The notes under the pieces: generated by a model
What the model was told of the DNA's origin: nothing
The model's database searches: none
What the model saw: only the letters and a program-made list of their open reading frames with translations
Translations under genes and position numbers: made by a program
Assembly: GCF_900090245.1 (NCBI RefSeq)
Contig: NZ_FMDN01000001.1
Location: 503,467 to 567,466 of the forward strand
Origin: Micromonospora halophytica
Lineage (GTDB): Bacteria; Actinomycetota; Actinomycetes; Mycobacteriales; Micromonosporaceae
DNA: 64,000 nt
Direction of reading: 5' to 3'
In this document: positions 1 to 9,106 of the stretch, one piece after another
Position numbering within the stretch: the stretch's first letter is position 1
How the letters are laid out: the number at the start of each line of letters is the position of its first letter

Positions 1-35
1 GCGTCGGGCCGCCCTGCGCGGCTGACCCCGCCCGG

Positions 36-69
36 CACGCGCGGCTGCGGTCACCAGCAGCCGCGCGTG
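36..69. terminator. Perfect 13-bp hairpin near the left edge
   Basis: Arms CACGCGCGGCTGC (36-48) and GCAGCCGCGCGTG (57-69) pair perfectly around an 8-nt loop. It lies 39 nt beyond the stop of the leftward cyclase/ATPase gene and could end that transcript. No U tract follows, as is usual in high-GC actinomycetes. The first 107 bases hold no gene I can support; part of a gene cut by the window edge is possible. Confidence 0.4.
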
Positions 70-107
70 CACGTCGGCGCCGTCCAGGCGGACGGCGGCC
101 CACGCGG

Positions 108-2936
108 TCAGGCCCACTCGCAACGACCCAGCTCCCACCGGGTCGGCCCGGCCGGACGCGGCGTCGCCGTCCCGGAGGGACGGAAGCGCACCGAGCCCTC
201 CCCCAGGTCGGGGTGCTCCACCGACAGGGCCAGCGCCGCCGCCTCCTCCAGGCCCAACAGTCCACCCTCGCCGTACGCCGCGTCGAACGCCGCGTCCCCG
301 ATCCTCCGGCGCAGCGTGGACTGCTGCTCCAGCCAGTACGGCCCGTAGATGCCGGGGGTGGCCCGCAGCCGCGCCCGGGTGGCCTGGGCCGCGCCGAAGA
401 GTCGGGCCGCGGTGACCGGGTGGTCGGTGGCGCAGCGCACCGCCACCGCGCTGACCGTGTCGCAGGCCCGCCCGTGGTAGCCGTGGCTCATCCGGGAACG
501 CAGCGCCACCAGCAGGTGCTCGTGCGCCGCGACCACGTCGCCGCGGGCCAGCGCCACCATGCCGAGCAGCATGTCCACCGACCGCCGGCCCCGCTCGACC
601 GGGCGGGCCGCCTCCACCGGGCGGGCCCCGCCCAGCAGCTCGGCCGCCTCGTCCAGCGCGTCCCGCCGCCACAGCAGCTCGGCCAGGAGGTAGACGGCGA
701 AGAGCGCGTCGCCGGCCACCTCCTGCTCGTGCGCCCAGTCGATGACCTCGCGGCAGACCCGCTCCGCCTCGGCGAACTGCCCCATGTCGATCAGCGGGGC
801 GGCCCGCCCGGCCAGCACCCGGGCGAGCAGGCCCACGTCCCCGGCCTGCCGGGCCGCCGCCTCCGCCCGCTGGGAGAAACGCAGCTCCTCGGCGAACTCG
901 CCGTCCGCCCCGGCGTGCAACGAGTGCAGGTGGTACGCCGCCGCCAGCTCCGCCTCCGGGATCCGCTCGCCGGTCTCGGCGATCCGCCCGTACAGCCGGA
1001 ACAGCCAGAGCCGGGCCTCCCGGGACAACCCACGCTCCCGCCACCACTGGTCCAGGCCGCCGGCCAGCCGCAGCCCGGCCCGGGCGCTACCACCGGTGGC
1101 GCACCAGCGCAGCGCTGCGCGCAGCTCCCCGGCCAGCGGGTCGAGCGCGTACAGGGAGAGGGTGACCGGCCGCCCGTCCGGCCCGAGATGGGCCTGCTCC
1201 AGCGCGTACGACGACCAGGCCACGTGCCGGTCCCGCGCGCCCTGTTCCTCGCCCGCCTCGGCCAGCCGCCGGGCCGCGTACGCCCGGATCGGGTCGAGCA
1301 TCCGGTACGTGCTGCCCGCCGGCGACGGCTCGGCCAGCACCATCGACTTGTCCACCAGCACCGACAGCGCGTCGAGCGGGTCGTCGTCGAGCAGCCACTC
1401 CACGCTGGACAGGCTGACCGGCCCGGCGAAGACCGCCAGCCAGCGCAGCAGCCGCGAGGCGCGCGGCCCCAACGTGCGGTACGACCAGGTGACCGTCGCC
1501 TGCATGGTGAGGTGCCGCTCCACGGCGGAACGCTGCACGGCCCGGTGCGCCGGTGACGGTGGCGTGCCACCGGCCGCCGCGGCGACCAGGTCCACGGTGT
1601 CCTGCTGGTTGCCCGTCCAGCCGTGCTCCACCGGCGGCGTCGGATCGACCCGACCGGCGTCCAGCGCGCCCAGCACGTCGTCGAGGCGGGCGGCGAGCTG
1701 CCCGGCGGAGAGCACCCGCAGCCGGGCGGCGGCCAACTCGATCGCCAGGGGCAGCCCGTCCAGCCGCTGCACCACCCGGTGCAGGTCGCCGACCTCGGCC
1801 CAGTCCGGCGGCCGGCCGCCCCGGGCCGCCGCCGTACGGTCGAGCAGCAGCGCCACCGCGTCGCTCTCCGCCCGCCCCGGCTGCGGGTCGACCGAGAGCG
1901 GCGGGATCCGCCAGACCACCTCGCCGGGCAGCCCGAAGGACTCCCGACTGGTGGCCAGCACCCGCACCCCGCCACCGCCGGCGAGCAACCGGGAGATCAC
2001 CTCGGCGCAGGCGGCGGGCTGGGCGTCGCAGGTGTCCAGCACCACCAGCATCCGGCGGGCGGCCGTGTACTCGACCAGGGTGTCCAGCATCGGACGACCC
2101 GGCTCCGGGCGCAGCCCGAGCACCGCGGCGATCGCGAACGCCACCAGCCCCGGGTCGGTGACCGTGGCGATGTCGACGAACCACACCCCGTCCGGGTACG
2201 CCTCGACCAGCCCGGAGGCCAGTTCCACGGCCAGCCGGGTCTTGCCCGCGCCACCCGCCCCGAGCACGGTGACCAACCGGTGCCTGCGGACCAGCAGGTC
2301 CAGCTCGGCCCGCTCGGCCCGCCGGCCGACGAAGGAGGTGACCTGGGTGGGCAGGTTGTGCGCCACCGCGTCGGCGGTCCGCGGCCGGGGGAACTGCCGC
2401 TCCAGCCCGGGCGCGACGAGCTGGAAGAGACGTTCCCGGTCGTCGAAGCCACGCAGCCGGTGCAGGCCGAGGTCGAGCAGGGTCGCGCCGGACGGGAGCG
2501 GGTCGGCGAGGCGGGCGGTCGACGCCGAGCAGAGCACCTGCCCGCCGTGCGCCGCGGCGGCGACCCGGGCGGCCCGGTGCACCTCCGGGCTGGCGTACTC
2601 GCCGTCGCGGGGTTCCGCGTAGCCGGTGTGCAGCCCCATCCGGACGCGCGGCGTGGCGTCCTCGTTCGGCCAGTCGTGGGTGGACAGCGCCCGCTGCGCG
2701 GTCAGGCAGGCGGTCAGCGCCTTGGCCGCGTCGGGGAAGGCGAGGAAGAACGAGTCCCCCTCGGTCAGCAGCTCCGCGCCGTCGGTCACGGCCAGGGTGT
2801 CCCGGAGCAGCCGACGATGCTCCCGCAGCACGGGGCGGTACTCCGGTCCGAGCAGCTGGGCCAGCCGGGTCGAGCCCTCGATGTCGGTGAAGACGAAGGT
2901 CACCCAACCGCTCGGGAGGTGGATCCGTAGCGACAT
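108..2936 (-). CDS. Class III nucleotide cyclase domain fused to NB-ARC-like ATPase and TPR-like region
   Basis: Signalling protein of 942 aa. An N-terminal adenylate/guanylate cyclase-like domain (about residues 8-170) carries the metal-site motif FTDIEGSTRL (16-25) and a second Asp in LTEGDSFF (57-64). An AfsR/LuxR-type P-loop ATPase follows, with Walker A GAGGAGKT near 226-233 and a Walker B-like VVLDTC. The remaining 500 residues are helical and TPR-like. There is no C-terminal LuxR HTH. Where active cyclases have V-N-x-A-A-R, this protein has VHRAAR (119-124), so the transition-state Asn is His and cyclase activity is doubtful. The chosen ATG has GGAGG 8 nt upstream; a start 20 codons earlier (2996) has none. 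It lies 143 nt downstream of the fmdB-like gene on the same strand. The regulatory role is inferred from architecture; the ligand and target are unknown. Confidence 0.85.
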   Translation of the reverse strand: MSLRIHLPSGWVTFVFTDIEGSTRLAQLLGPEYRPVLREHRRLLRDTLAVTDGAELLTEGDSFFLAFPDAAKALTACLTAQRALSTHDWPNEDATPRVRMGLHTGYAEPRDGEYASPEVHRAARVAAAAHGGQVLCSASTARLADPLPSGATLLDLGLHRLRGFDDRERLFQLVAPGLERQFPRPRTADAVAHNLPTQVTSFVGRRAERAELDLLVRRHRLVTVLGAGGAGKTRLAVELASGLVEAYPDGVWFVDIATVTDPGLVAFAIAAVLGLRPEPGRPMLDTLVEYTAARRMLVVLDTCDAQPAACAEVISRLLAGGGGVRVLATSRESFGLPGEVVWRIPPLSVDPQPGRAESDAVALLLDRTAAARGGRPPDWAEVGDLHRVVQRLDGLPLAIELAAARLRVLSAGQLAARLDDVLGALDAGRVDPTPPVEHGWTGNQQDTVDLVAAAAGGTPPSPAHRAVQRSAVERHLTMQATVTWSYRTLGPRASRLLRWLAVFAGPVSLSSVEWLLDDDPLDALSVLVDKSMVLAEPSPAGSTYRMLDPIRAYAARRLAEAGEEQGARDRHVAWSSYALEQAHLGPDGRPVTLSLYALDPLAGELRAALRWCATGGSARAGLRLAGGLDQWWRERGLSREARLWLFRLYGRIAETGERIPEAELAAAYHLHSLHAGADGEFAEELRFSQRAEAAARQAGDVGLLARVLAGRAAPLIDMGQFAEAERVCREVIDWAHEQEVAGDALFAVYLLAELLWRRDALDEAAELLGGARPVEAARPVERGRRSVDMLLGMVALARGDVVAAHEHLLVALRSRMSHGYHGRACDTVSAVAVRCATDHPVTAARLFGAAQATRARLRATPGIYGPYWLEQQSTLRRRIGDAAFDAAYGEGGLLGLEEAAALALSVEHPDLGEGSVRFRPSGTATPRPAGPTRWELGRCEWA

Positions 2937-3079
2937 GCGTGGAACCTCCGCCCTGACGTCGGGTACATGCTGCCCTATGGTCGCGTCGTCACGCATCGTG
3001 AGAACGGCCGGGCGACGTCCGACTCAAGGTGCCATCCGACCAGGCAGCCGGCAAGGTGGTCGATCAGGGAGCGCGGCGG

Positions 3080-3304
3080 TCAGCCGCAGCAACCGCCACC
3101 GCAGCAGCCACCACCGCCGGACGGCGCCGGGGCGGCGGAGGGCGTTCCCGCCCCACCTCGGCCGGTGACCGCGACGGTGGAGAGGAGTTTGACGGTGTCG
3201 GCGTGCCCCTGGGGGCAGGACGCCGGTTCACCGGCGTGGGCCATCGGGCGGTTGACCTCGAAGGTGTCGCCGCAGGCGCGGCAACGGAACTCGTACCGGG
3301 GCAT
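3080..3304 (-). CDS. FmdB-family zinc ribbon protein
   Basis: Small 74-aa protein of the FmdB/CxxC zinc ribbon family (putative regulatory protein; function not established). It begins MPRYEFRCRACGDTFEV, with C8-x2-C11 and a second half-site C30 with a nearby His in ASCPQGHAD, enough for one zinc ribbon. The last 12 residues are only Gly and Cys (GGGGCCGGGCCG), an exaggerated form of the Gly/Cys tail common in actinobacterial members. The start is fixed by homology; GGAGG sits just 1 nt before the ATG, which is unusually close. It is divergent from the lytic transglycosylase gene, with 56 nt between the starts. Confidence 0.85.
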   Translation of the reverse strand: MPRYEFRCRACGDTFEVNRPMAHAGEPASCPQGHADTVKLLSTVAVTGRGGAGTPSAAPAPSGGGGCCGGGCCG

Positions 3305-3348
3305 GCCTCCAGCGTACGACCGGGCCTGACGCTCCGGCGGGCATGGGT

Positions 3349-3354
3349 GATACT
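3349..3354 (+). promoter_or_regulatory. -10 box GATACT, leaderless start
   Basis: GATACT ends 6 nt before the GTG at 3361, so the predicted transcription start coincides with the start codon. No Shine-Dalgarno sequence is present. Confidence 0.5.
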
Positions 3355-3360
3355 CGACGG

Positions 3361-4590
3361 GTGAGCGGCGAGGAGAGTGCGACGGTGCGGCCCCTGCGAC
3401 CCGCGACACCGCCCGACGGGCCGCTCGGCAGCTCCGGCGCCGCGCCCGAGCCGGCCCCGCTGCCCCGGCCCCGCCGACCCGTCCCGGACGACGGCGACAC
3501 GGCAGGCGCCGCCCGGCCCGACGGCGCGAGGCCCGAGCCGGCCCCGGGTGAGCCTGCCGGGGGCGAACCGGCAAAGATCGGCACGGCGGAGAGCGACCCG
3601 GCCGACGCCGGCACGGCGAAGGGTGCGCCCGGGAGGCGGCGGCGGATTCCGTTCGCGCACGCGGTCCGGCTCCCCCCGCCCCGGCAGGCGGTCGCCGGCG
3701 CGGCCCGGGCCACCCGGGCCTGGTCCCGCCGGCCGAGCGGCCGACTGACCCTGCCCGGGCTGTTCCTCTTCGCGCTGGTCGCCGCGACCGGCGCGGTCGG
3801 CGCGGTCGTGGTCCCGTCGGCCGTCCGGCAGACCAGGCCGGTCGCCGTGGACGCGACCGAGCCGGGCGCCGTCGTCGTACCCGCTCCGGGCGCGCTGCCC
3901 GGCGCCACGGTCGCGCCGGTGCCGCCCGGGGTGACCCCGCCGGTCGGGCTGCCGCCCACCACGCCGCCGCCGGGCGGCGCGACACCGACCGCTCCGGCGG
4001 CCGGGCCGGTCACCGGACGCCCGGCGGACGCCCTCGCCGCCTGGGCGCAGACCACCGGCGCGAAGGTCGGCGTCTCACCGGTGGCGATGCAGGCGTACGG
4101 CTACGCCGAACTGGTGCTGGCCGAGACGAACCGGAGCTGCCAGCTCAGCTGGACCACGCTCGCCGCGATCGGGTACGTCGAGTCCCGGCACGGGCAGGCC
4201 AACGGCGCCCGGCTCGGCTCGACCGGCCGGGCCGAGCCGGAGATCATCGGTGACCCGCTGGACGGCAACGGTGGCCGGATGCTGATCCGGGACACCGACC
4301 GGGGTCTGTTCGACCGGGACACCACCTACGACCGGGCCATCGGGCCGATGCAGTTCATCCCGACCACCTGGCAGGAGATCGGCGCCGACGCCGACAACGA
4401 CGGCCGCAAGGACCCGCACGACCTGGACGACGCGGCGCTGGCCGCCGGGAAGTACCTGTGCAAGGGTGGCCGGAACATGACCGTCCCCGGCGACTGGTGG
4501 GGCGCGATCCTGTCCTACAACGACGTACGCCGCTACGCCACCGACGTGTTCGACAAGGCCAACGAGTACGGCCGGGCCAGCCGTACGTGA
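3361..4590 (+). CDS. Membrane-anchored lytic murein transglycosylase
   Basis: 409-aa cell-wall enzyme predicted to cleave the MurNAc-GlcNAc bond of peptidoglycan outside the membrane. A Pro/Ala-rich cytoplasmic head of about 125 residues is followed by one membrane segment (GLFLFALVAATGAVGAVVV, about 134-152) and a Pro/Thr-rich linker. The C-terminal SLT/MltB-like domain starts near 235. The probable catalytic Glu is in AAIGYVESRHGQ (about 274); the downstream family motif AIGPMQFIPTTWQEIGADAD is intact. Two Cys (in RSCQLSW and KYLCKGG) could form an extracellular disulfide. GTG 3361 is chosen because a -10-like hexamer ends 6 nt upstream; an ATG at 3343 would add six residues. It stands alone, divergent from the fmdB-like gene. 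Confidence 0.87.
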   Translation: MSGEESATVRPLRPATPPDGPLGSSGAAPEPAPLPRPRRPVPDDGDTAGAARPDGARPEPAPGEPAGGEPAKIGTAESDPADAGTAKGAPGRRRRIPFAHAVRLPPPRQAVAGAARATRAWSRRPSGRLTLPGLFLFALVAATGAVGAVVVPSAVRQTRPVAVDATEPGAVVVPAPGALPGATVAPVPPGVTPPVGLPPTTPPPGGATPTAPAAGPVTGRPADALAAWAQTTGAKVGVSPVAMQAYGYAELVLAETNRSCQLSWTTLAAIGYVESRHGQANGARLGSTGRAEPEIIGDPLDGNGGRMLIRDTDRGLFDRDTTYDRAIGPMQFIPTTWQEIGADADNDGRKDPHDLDDAALAAGKYLCKGGRNMTVPGDWWGAILSYNDVRRYATDVFDKANEYGRASRT

Positions 4591-4647
4591 CGTGATCGTC
4601 CGCGTACTTTGCCGGACCGGACACTTCCCCCGGGCAGCCGTTACCGG

Positions 4648-4653
4648 CAAGCT
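4648..4653 (+). promoter_or_regulatory. Weak -10 box CAAGCT, possible leaderless start
   Basis: CAAGCT ends 6 nt before GTG 4660, matching the spacing seen at other genes in this window, but the hexamer itself is a poor match. Confidence 0.3.
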
Positions 4654-4659
4654 GTACGG

Positions 4660-5679
4660 GTGATGGTGCGCGAGTGGGATCCCCGGACCGCGTCGTCCGA
4701 CGAGATCGCGTCCGTGCTGGACACGCTGAACGCGGTCCTGGCGGCGGATCTCCCGCAGGACCCGCCCTGGCGGGAGAGCTCCCTGCGGGAGTACCTCTCC
4801 GAGGTGATGCCGGGCGAGCGGCGGATCTCCTGGGTCGCCGAGGGCGATCCCGGCCCCGACGGCGCACCCGGTCCGATCCTCGGCCACGTCCACGTGCTGC
4901 TCCTCGGTGACATCGGCGTGCTGGAGGTGCTGGTGCACCCGGCGGCACGCCGCACCGGCCTGGGCCGCCAGCTGGTGCTGACCGCGGCCCGCCGGGTCTA
5001 CCAGGAGGGCTTCCAGTCGATCGGCGTCGAGGTGGTCGGCGACACCCCCGCCGTCGCCTTCTACGAGTCGCTCGGCTTCCTTCGCGAGTACGTGGAGACC
5101 CGCAGCGTGCTCGACCTGCGCACGGTCGACTGGCCGACGCTGACCGAGATGGCCGGCGGCGTGGGCGCCGGTTACCACCTGGAGTTCTGCCCGGGCGGGC
5201 CGCCGGACGAGCTGATCGAGGCGTACGCGCGGGCGAAGGCCGAGGTGCGCGACGTCGACGACGGCGAGCTGCGCCCCAGCTCGTACGACCCGCAGCGGCT
5301 GCGGGACAGCCTGGACACGCTGCACCGGCGCGGCATGAAGCCGTACATCGTGCTGGCCCTGCACGAGCAGACCGGGCAGGTGGCCGGGCTGACCGAGGTG
5401 GTGGTGCCGGCGCAGCACCCCACCCGCGCCGACCAGTACGACACCATCGTGGTGCAGGATCACCGGGGCTACGGCATCGACCGGGCGATCAAGGCCCGGA
5501 TGCTGCTGGAGCTACGCTCGGCCGAGCCCGAGCTGGGTGAGGTGCAGACCTGGAACGCCCAGGCCAACGAGGCGATGCTGAAGGTCAACGCCGAGCTGGG
5601 CTACCGCCCCGACCGGGAGTGGTGTGAATACAGCGTGGACGTCGCTGAGCTGGTGCACCGGCTCGACGCCTCCCGCTGA
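4660..5679 (+). CDS. GNAT family N-acetyltransferase with two GNAT halves
   Basis: 339-aa protein with two GNAT-like units, an arrangement like mycothiol synthase MshD. The first half has a recognisable acetyl-CoA site in LEVLVHPAARRTGLGRQLV; the second has the weaker TIVVQDHRGYGIDRAIKARM near the C terminus. The acyl acceptor is unknown. It is not clearly MshD, so no gene name is given. Three tandem start codons (GTG 4660, ATG 4663, GTG 4666) are possible; the first is favoured by a -10-like hexamer 6 nt upstream. A TTG at 4609 would extend the protein without any ribosome-binding site. It is transcribed in the same direction as the transglycosylase, 69 nt downstream. Confidence 0.8.
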   Translation: MMVREWDPRTASSDEIASVLDTLNAVLAADLPQDPPWRESSLREYLSEVMPGERRISWVAEGDPGPDGAPGPILGHVHVLLLGDIGVLEVLVHPAARRTGLGRQLVLTAARRVYQEGFQSIGVEVVGDTPAVAFYESLGFLREYVETRSVLDLRTVDWPTLTEMAGGVGAGYHLEFCPGGPPDELIEAYARAKAEVRDVDDGELRPSSYDPQRLRDSLDTLHRRGMKPYIVLALHEQTGQVAGLTEVVVPAQHPTRADQYDTIVVQDHRGYGIDRAIKARMLLELRSAEPELGEVQTWNAQANEAMLKVNAELGYRPDREWCEYSVDVAELVHRLDASR

Positions 5680-5734
5680 CCACGAATTCACCACACCGCC
5701 CCCCGGGGGATGGACGGCGGCCAGCACCGACCCT

Positions 5735-5746
5735 TAACGTGCGTTA
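5735..5746. promoter_or_regulatory. Palindrome TAACG-TG-CGTTA before the secreted nuclease
   Basis: Arms TAACG and CGTTA flank TG, 28 nt before the nuclease ATG. It is followed at once by GTTCACGTCCA (5747-5757), which resembles one unit of an actinobacterial PHO box. The binder is unknown; PhoP control is a guess based on the phosphate-scavenging role of such nucleases. Confidence 0.3.
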
Positions 5747-5774
5747 GTTCACGTCCACCCATCGTGGAGGCCTC

Positions 5775-8700
5775 ATGCGCCCGCGCCGCAGATTCGCCGC
5801 GCTCGCAACCGCCGCCGCCGTCACCATTCCGGTCATCGGCGTCGCACCGACCGCGGCCAGCGCCGCGCCCACCGACCTTTTCATCTCCGAGTACGTCGAG
5901 GGCTCGTCCTACAACAAGGCGATCGAGCTCTTCAACGGCACCGGGTCCCCCGTCGACCTCACGGCCGGCGGCTACCAGCTCCAGTTCCACTTCAACGGCT
6001 CCACCACGCCGACCAGCGTCGCGCTGAACGGCACCGTCGCCGCCGGTGACGTGTTCGTCTTCGCCGCCTCGTCGGCCGCCCCGACGATCCTCGCCCAGGC
6101 CGACCAGACGTACGCCGCCTCGCTGTTCAACGGCGACGACGCGGTCGTGCTGCGCAAGGGCGGCGGCGTGCTCGACTCGATCGGCCAGGTCGGCGTCGAC
6201 CCGGGCACCGAGTGGGGCGCCGGGCTCACCGGCACCGCCGACAACACGTTGCGCCGGCTGCCGTCGGTCTCCACCGGGGACACCGAGCCGTCCGACGCCT
6301 TCGACCCGGCCGTGCAGTGGGCGGGCTTCGCCACCGACACGTTCGACGGTCTGGGCAGCCACGCCGTGGGCGACGGCGGCCCGGTCGACCAGCCGGCCGC
6401 GCTGAACTGCGGCACGCTGACGCTGGAGGCGGGCGCGACCGCCACCCGCGAGGTCACCGCCACCGACGCCGACGACACCGTCGTCGACCTCGCCGTCACC
6501 GCGGTCAGCCCGACGCCCGCCACCGGCTCGATCAGCCGTACCGCGTTCACGCCGGCCACCGCCACCGGCGGCACGGCCACCGCCACGGTCACCGCCACCG
6601 GCCTGCCCGGCGGAACGTACGCGGTCACCCTGACCGCCACCGACGCCGACGGCGGCACCGCGACCTGCACGCTCACCGTGCGGGCCACCACCGTGCTCTC
6701 CGTGGGCGAGGTGCAGGGGCGCACCGGTGACGAAGAGAACGGCCACACCGACCGCTCGCCGCTCGCTCCGGCCAGCGGCAACGGCACCAGTTCCACGCTG
6801 TACGACGTGCGCGGTGTGATCACCCAGAAGTCGCTCGCCCGCACCTCGTCCGGCGCCGACCAGCACGGCTTCTACCTGCAGAGCCGCATCGGCACCGAGG
6901 ACGGTGACCCGCTCACCTCGGACGGCGTCTTCGTCTTCATGGGTTCGTTCACCACGCTGATCGGCGGCTACGCGCCGACCGTCGGCGACGAGGTGGTGCT
7001 GCGCGGCCGGGTTTCGGAGTACTTCAACCAGACCCAGCTCTCCAGCGCCTCGCTGGTGCGCAAGCTGGACTCCGGCCTGGACGTGGACACCGCCGTCGCG
7101 GTGGCCGACGCGGTCCCGCCGGCCGAGGTGGCCGACGCGAACCGGTTCTGGGAGCGGCACGAGGGCGCCCGGCTGCGGGTCCGCGCGGGCAGCGGCGTGA
7201 CCGGCCCCCGGGACGTCTTCGGCTCCACCGCCGACTCGGAGGTCTGGGTGGTGGACCGGGAGGACCCGCTGATGAAGCGGACCGACGCGTACGCCCGCCG
7301 GGTCTTCCGTGACGCGCACCCGCTCGACGACGTGTCGGACCGGCTCTTCGACAACGGCAACGGCCAGCGGATCCTGCTCGGCGGCGGCGGCGTCAAGGCC
7401 ACCGCCGGTGACTCGACCACGCTGCTCCCACCGGCCCGTACCTTCGACACCCTCGCCACCGACGCGTACGGCGCGGTCTCCTACGGCTTCAGCAAGTTCA
7501 GCGTGCAGCCGGAGACGCTCTCCCTCACCGCCGGTGCCGACCCGTCGGCGAACAACCCCCCGAAGCCGGCCGACCGGCAGCGGGAGCTCACCGTCGCGAC
7601 CTACAACGTGGAGAACCTGTACGACCACCGGGACGACCCGTTCGACGGCTGTGACTTCGCCGGCAACGCGGGCTGCCCGGGGGTGCGTCCGCCGTTCAAC
7701 TACGTGCCGGCCGGCGAGCAGGAGTACCGGGACCACCTGGCGGCACTCGCCGACCAGATCCGCAACGACCTGCACGGCCCGGACCTGATCCTGGTGCAGG
7801 AGGCCGAGGACCAGGACATCTGCTCCGTCTCCGGCACCGAGCTGGTCTGTGGTGACACCAACGACGCCGACGGCGCTCCGGACACCCTCCAGGAGTTGGC
7901 GCTGGCCGTCGCCGCCGCCGGTGGCCCGGCCTACGCGGCCGCGTACGACCGGACCGGCGCGGACGAGCGCGGCATCGTCTCCGCGTTCCTCTACCGCACC
8001 GACCGGCTGTCGCTGGCCGGGGCGACCGCCACGGACCCGCTGCTCGGTGCGACGCCGACGGTGCGGTACCGCGCGGCGGGGCTGCCGTCCAACGCGGACG
8101 TGCAGAACCCGAAGGCGCTCAACGCCACGCTGCCGGCCGACACCGACACGTCGACCGGCAAGGACGGCGACAACGTCTTCACCCGTGCGCCGCAGCTGGG
8201 CAAGTTCGTGGTGAAGGCGACGCCGGGCGGGTCGGAGTCCTACCTGCTGTACGCGGTCACCAACCACTACTCGTCCGGCCCGGACAGGAGGGTCGGGCAG
8301 CGCACCGAGCAGGCCGCGTACGGCGCCGCGATCGTCACCGCGATCGAGGAGTCGGACCCGAACGCCCGGGTGGTGTACGGCGGGGACCTGAACGTCTTCC
8401 CCCGCCCGGACGACCCGATCGCCACCGGAGCGGACCCGACCCCGTCGGACCAGCTCGCCCCGCTCTACGCGGCCGGCATGCACAACCTCTGGGACGACCT
8501 GGTCGCCGACGTCCCGTCGGCGGCGTACTCGTACAGCTTCCAGGGCTCGGCGCAGACGCTGGACCACCTGTTCGTCAACGAGGCGCTGCACGACGACCTG
8601 GTGCAGGTGCGGGCCGCGCACGTCAACGCCGACTGGCCGGCCGACTTCACCGGTGACGGGTCGCGTGGTGCGAGCGACCACGATCCCCAGGTCGCGCGGT

Positions 8701-9044
8701 TCCGTTCGCAGCCGTCGTTGCGGGTCGCCGACGCGTCGGTGGTCGAGGGCGACAAGGGCGACAGCACGCTGACCTTCCAGGTCACCGTTTCCCGCCCGCT
8801 GTCGCAGCCGACGACGCTCTGCGCCGCCGCGGTCGGCCTGACCGCCACGGCCGGCGCGGACTTCGACCCGTACATCGGTTGCCGGGTGCTGCCCGCCGGG
8901 CAGACCTCGCTGGCGTTCCCGGTGACCGTCCGAGGTGACCGGAAGGTGGAGGCGAACGAGAGGATCGCGTTCGCGGCCGCCGGGCCGCTGACCCTGCGGT
9001 TCGCCGACCCGCTGGCGATCGGGACCATCACGAACGACGACTGA
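5775..9044 (+). CDS. Secreted ExeM/NucH-type endonuclease with lamin-tail and Calx-beta domains
   Basis: 1089-aa exported protein predicted to degrade extracellular nucleic acid. The signal peptide (basic MRPRRRFAALA, hydrophobic core, ASAAP cleavage region near 30) is followed by a lamin-tail domain (about 32-175), an Ig-like Thr/Ala-rich segment, an OB-fold-like region (about 320-600), and an endonuclease/exonuclease/phosphatase domain (about 605-970). The latter carries TVATYNVENLYDH, ILVQEAEDQD, VVYGGDLNVF, LDHLFVN and SDHDPQVARF, so the metal-binding Glu, the Asp/Asn pair and the terminal Asp-His are all present. A Calx-beta-like domain closes the protein. GGAGG lies 4 nt before the ATG. 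It is monocistronic and ends at a strong hairpin. The family assignment is firm; the nutritional role is inferred. Confidence 0.9.
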   Translation: MRPRRRFAALATAAAVTIPVIGVAPTAASAAPTDLFISEYVEGSSYNKAIELFNGTGSPVDLTAGGYQLQFHFNGSTTPTSVALNGTVAAGDVFVFAASSAAPTILAQADQTYAASLFNGDDAVVLRKGGGVLDSIGQVGVDPGTEWGAGLTGTADNTLRRLPSVSTGDTEPSDAFDPAVQWAGFATDTFDGLGSHAVGDGGPVDQPAALNCGTLTLEAGATATREVTATDADDTVVDLAVTAVSPTPATGSISRTAFTPATATGGTATATVTATGLPGGTYAVTLTATDADGGTATCTLTVRATTVLSVGEVQGRTGDEENGHTDRSPLAPASGNGTSSTLYDVRGVITQKSLARTSSGADQHGFYLQSRIGTEDGDPLTSDGVFVFMGSFTTLIGGYAPTVGDEVVLRGRVSEYFNQTQLSSASLVRKLDSGLDVDTAVAVADAVPPAEVADANRFWERHEGARLRVRAGSGVTGPRDVFGSTADSEVWVVDREDPLMKRTDAYARRVFRDAHPLDDVSDRLFDNGNGQRILLGGGGVKATAGDSTTLLPPARTFDTLATDAYGAVSYGFSKFSVQPETLSLTAGADPSANNPPKPADRQRELTVATYNVENLYDHRDDPFDGCDFAGNAGCPGVRPPFNYVPAGEQEYRDHLAALADQIRNDLHGPDLILVQEAEDQDICSVSGTELVCGDTNDADGAPDTLQELALAVAAAGGPAYAAAYDRTGADERGIVSAFLYRTDRLSLAGATATDPLLGATPTVRYRAAGLPSNADVQNPKALNATLPADTDTSTGKDGDNVFTRAPQLGKFVVKATPGGSESYLLYAVTNHYSSGPDRRVGQRTEQAAYGAAIVTAIEESDPNARVVYGGDLNVFPRPDDPIATGADPTPSDQLAPLYAAGMHNLWDDLVADVPSAAYSYSFQGSAQTLDHLFVNEALHDDLVQVRAAHVNADWPADFTGDGSRGASDHDPQVARFRSQPSLRVADASVVEGDKGDSTLTFQVTVSRPLSQPTTLCAAAVGLTATAGADFDPYIGCRVLPAGQTSLAFPVTVRGDRKVEANERIAFAAAGPLTLRFADPLAIGTITNDD

Positions 9045-9060
9045 CGGTCCGAGGTACGAC

Positions 9061-9106
9061 GACGGCCCGTCGTCCGGGGGTGTGCACTCCCGGACGGCGG
9101 GCCGTC
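9061..9106. terminator. Bidirectional terminator hairpin
   Basis: 18-bp arms (9061-9078 and 9089-9106) with one mismatch and a 10-nt loop lie between the convergent nuclease and XRE genes, just after the nuclease stop and touching the XRE stop codon. Confidence 0.7.

Noticed and set aside
5688..8681. Open frame of 997 codons on the minus strand opposite the secreted nuclease
   Set aside because: Its Val/Gly/Arg-rich translation has no domain; the opposite strand encodes a complete secreted nuclease with signal peptide and catalytic motifs. Long antisense frames are common at this GC content.
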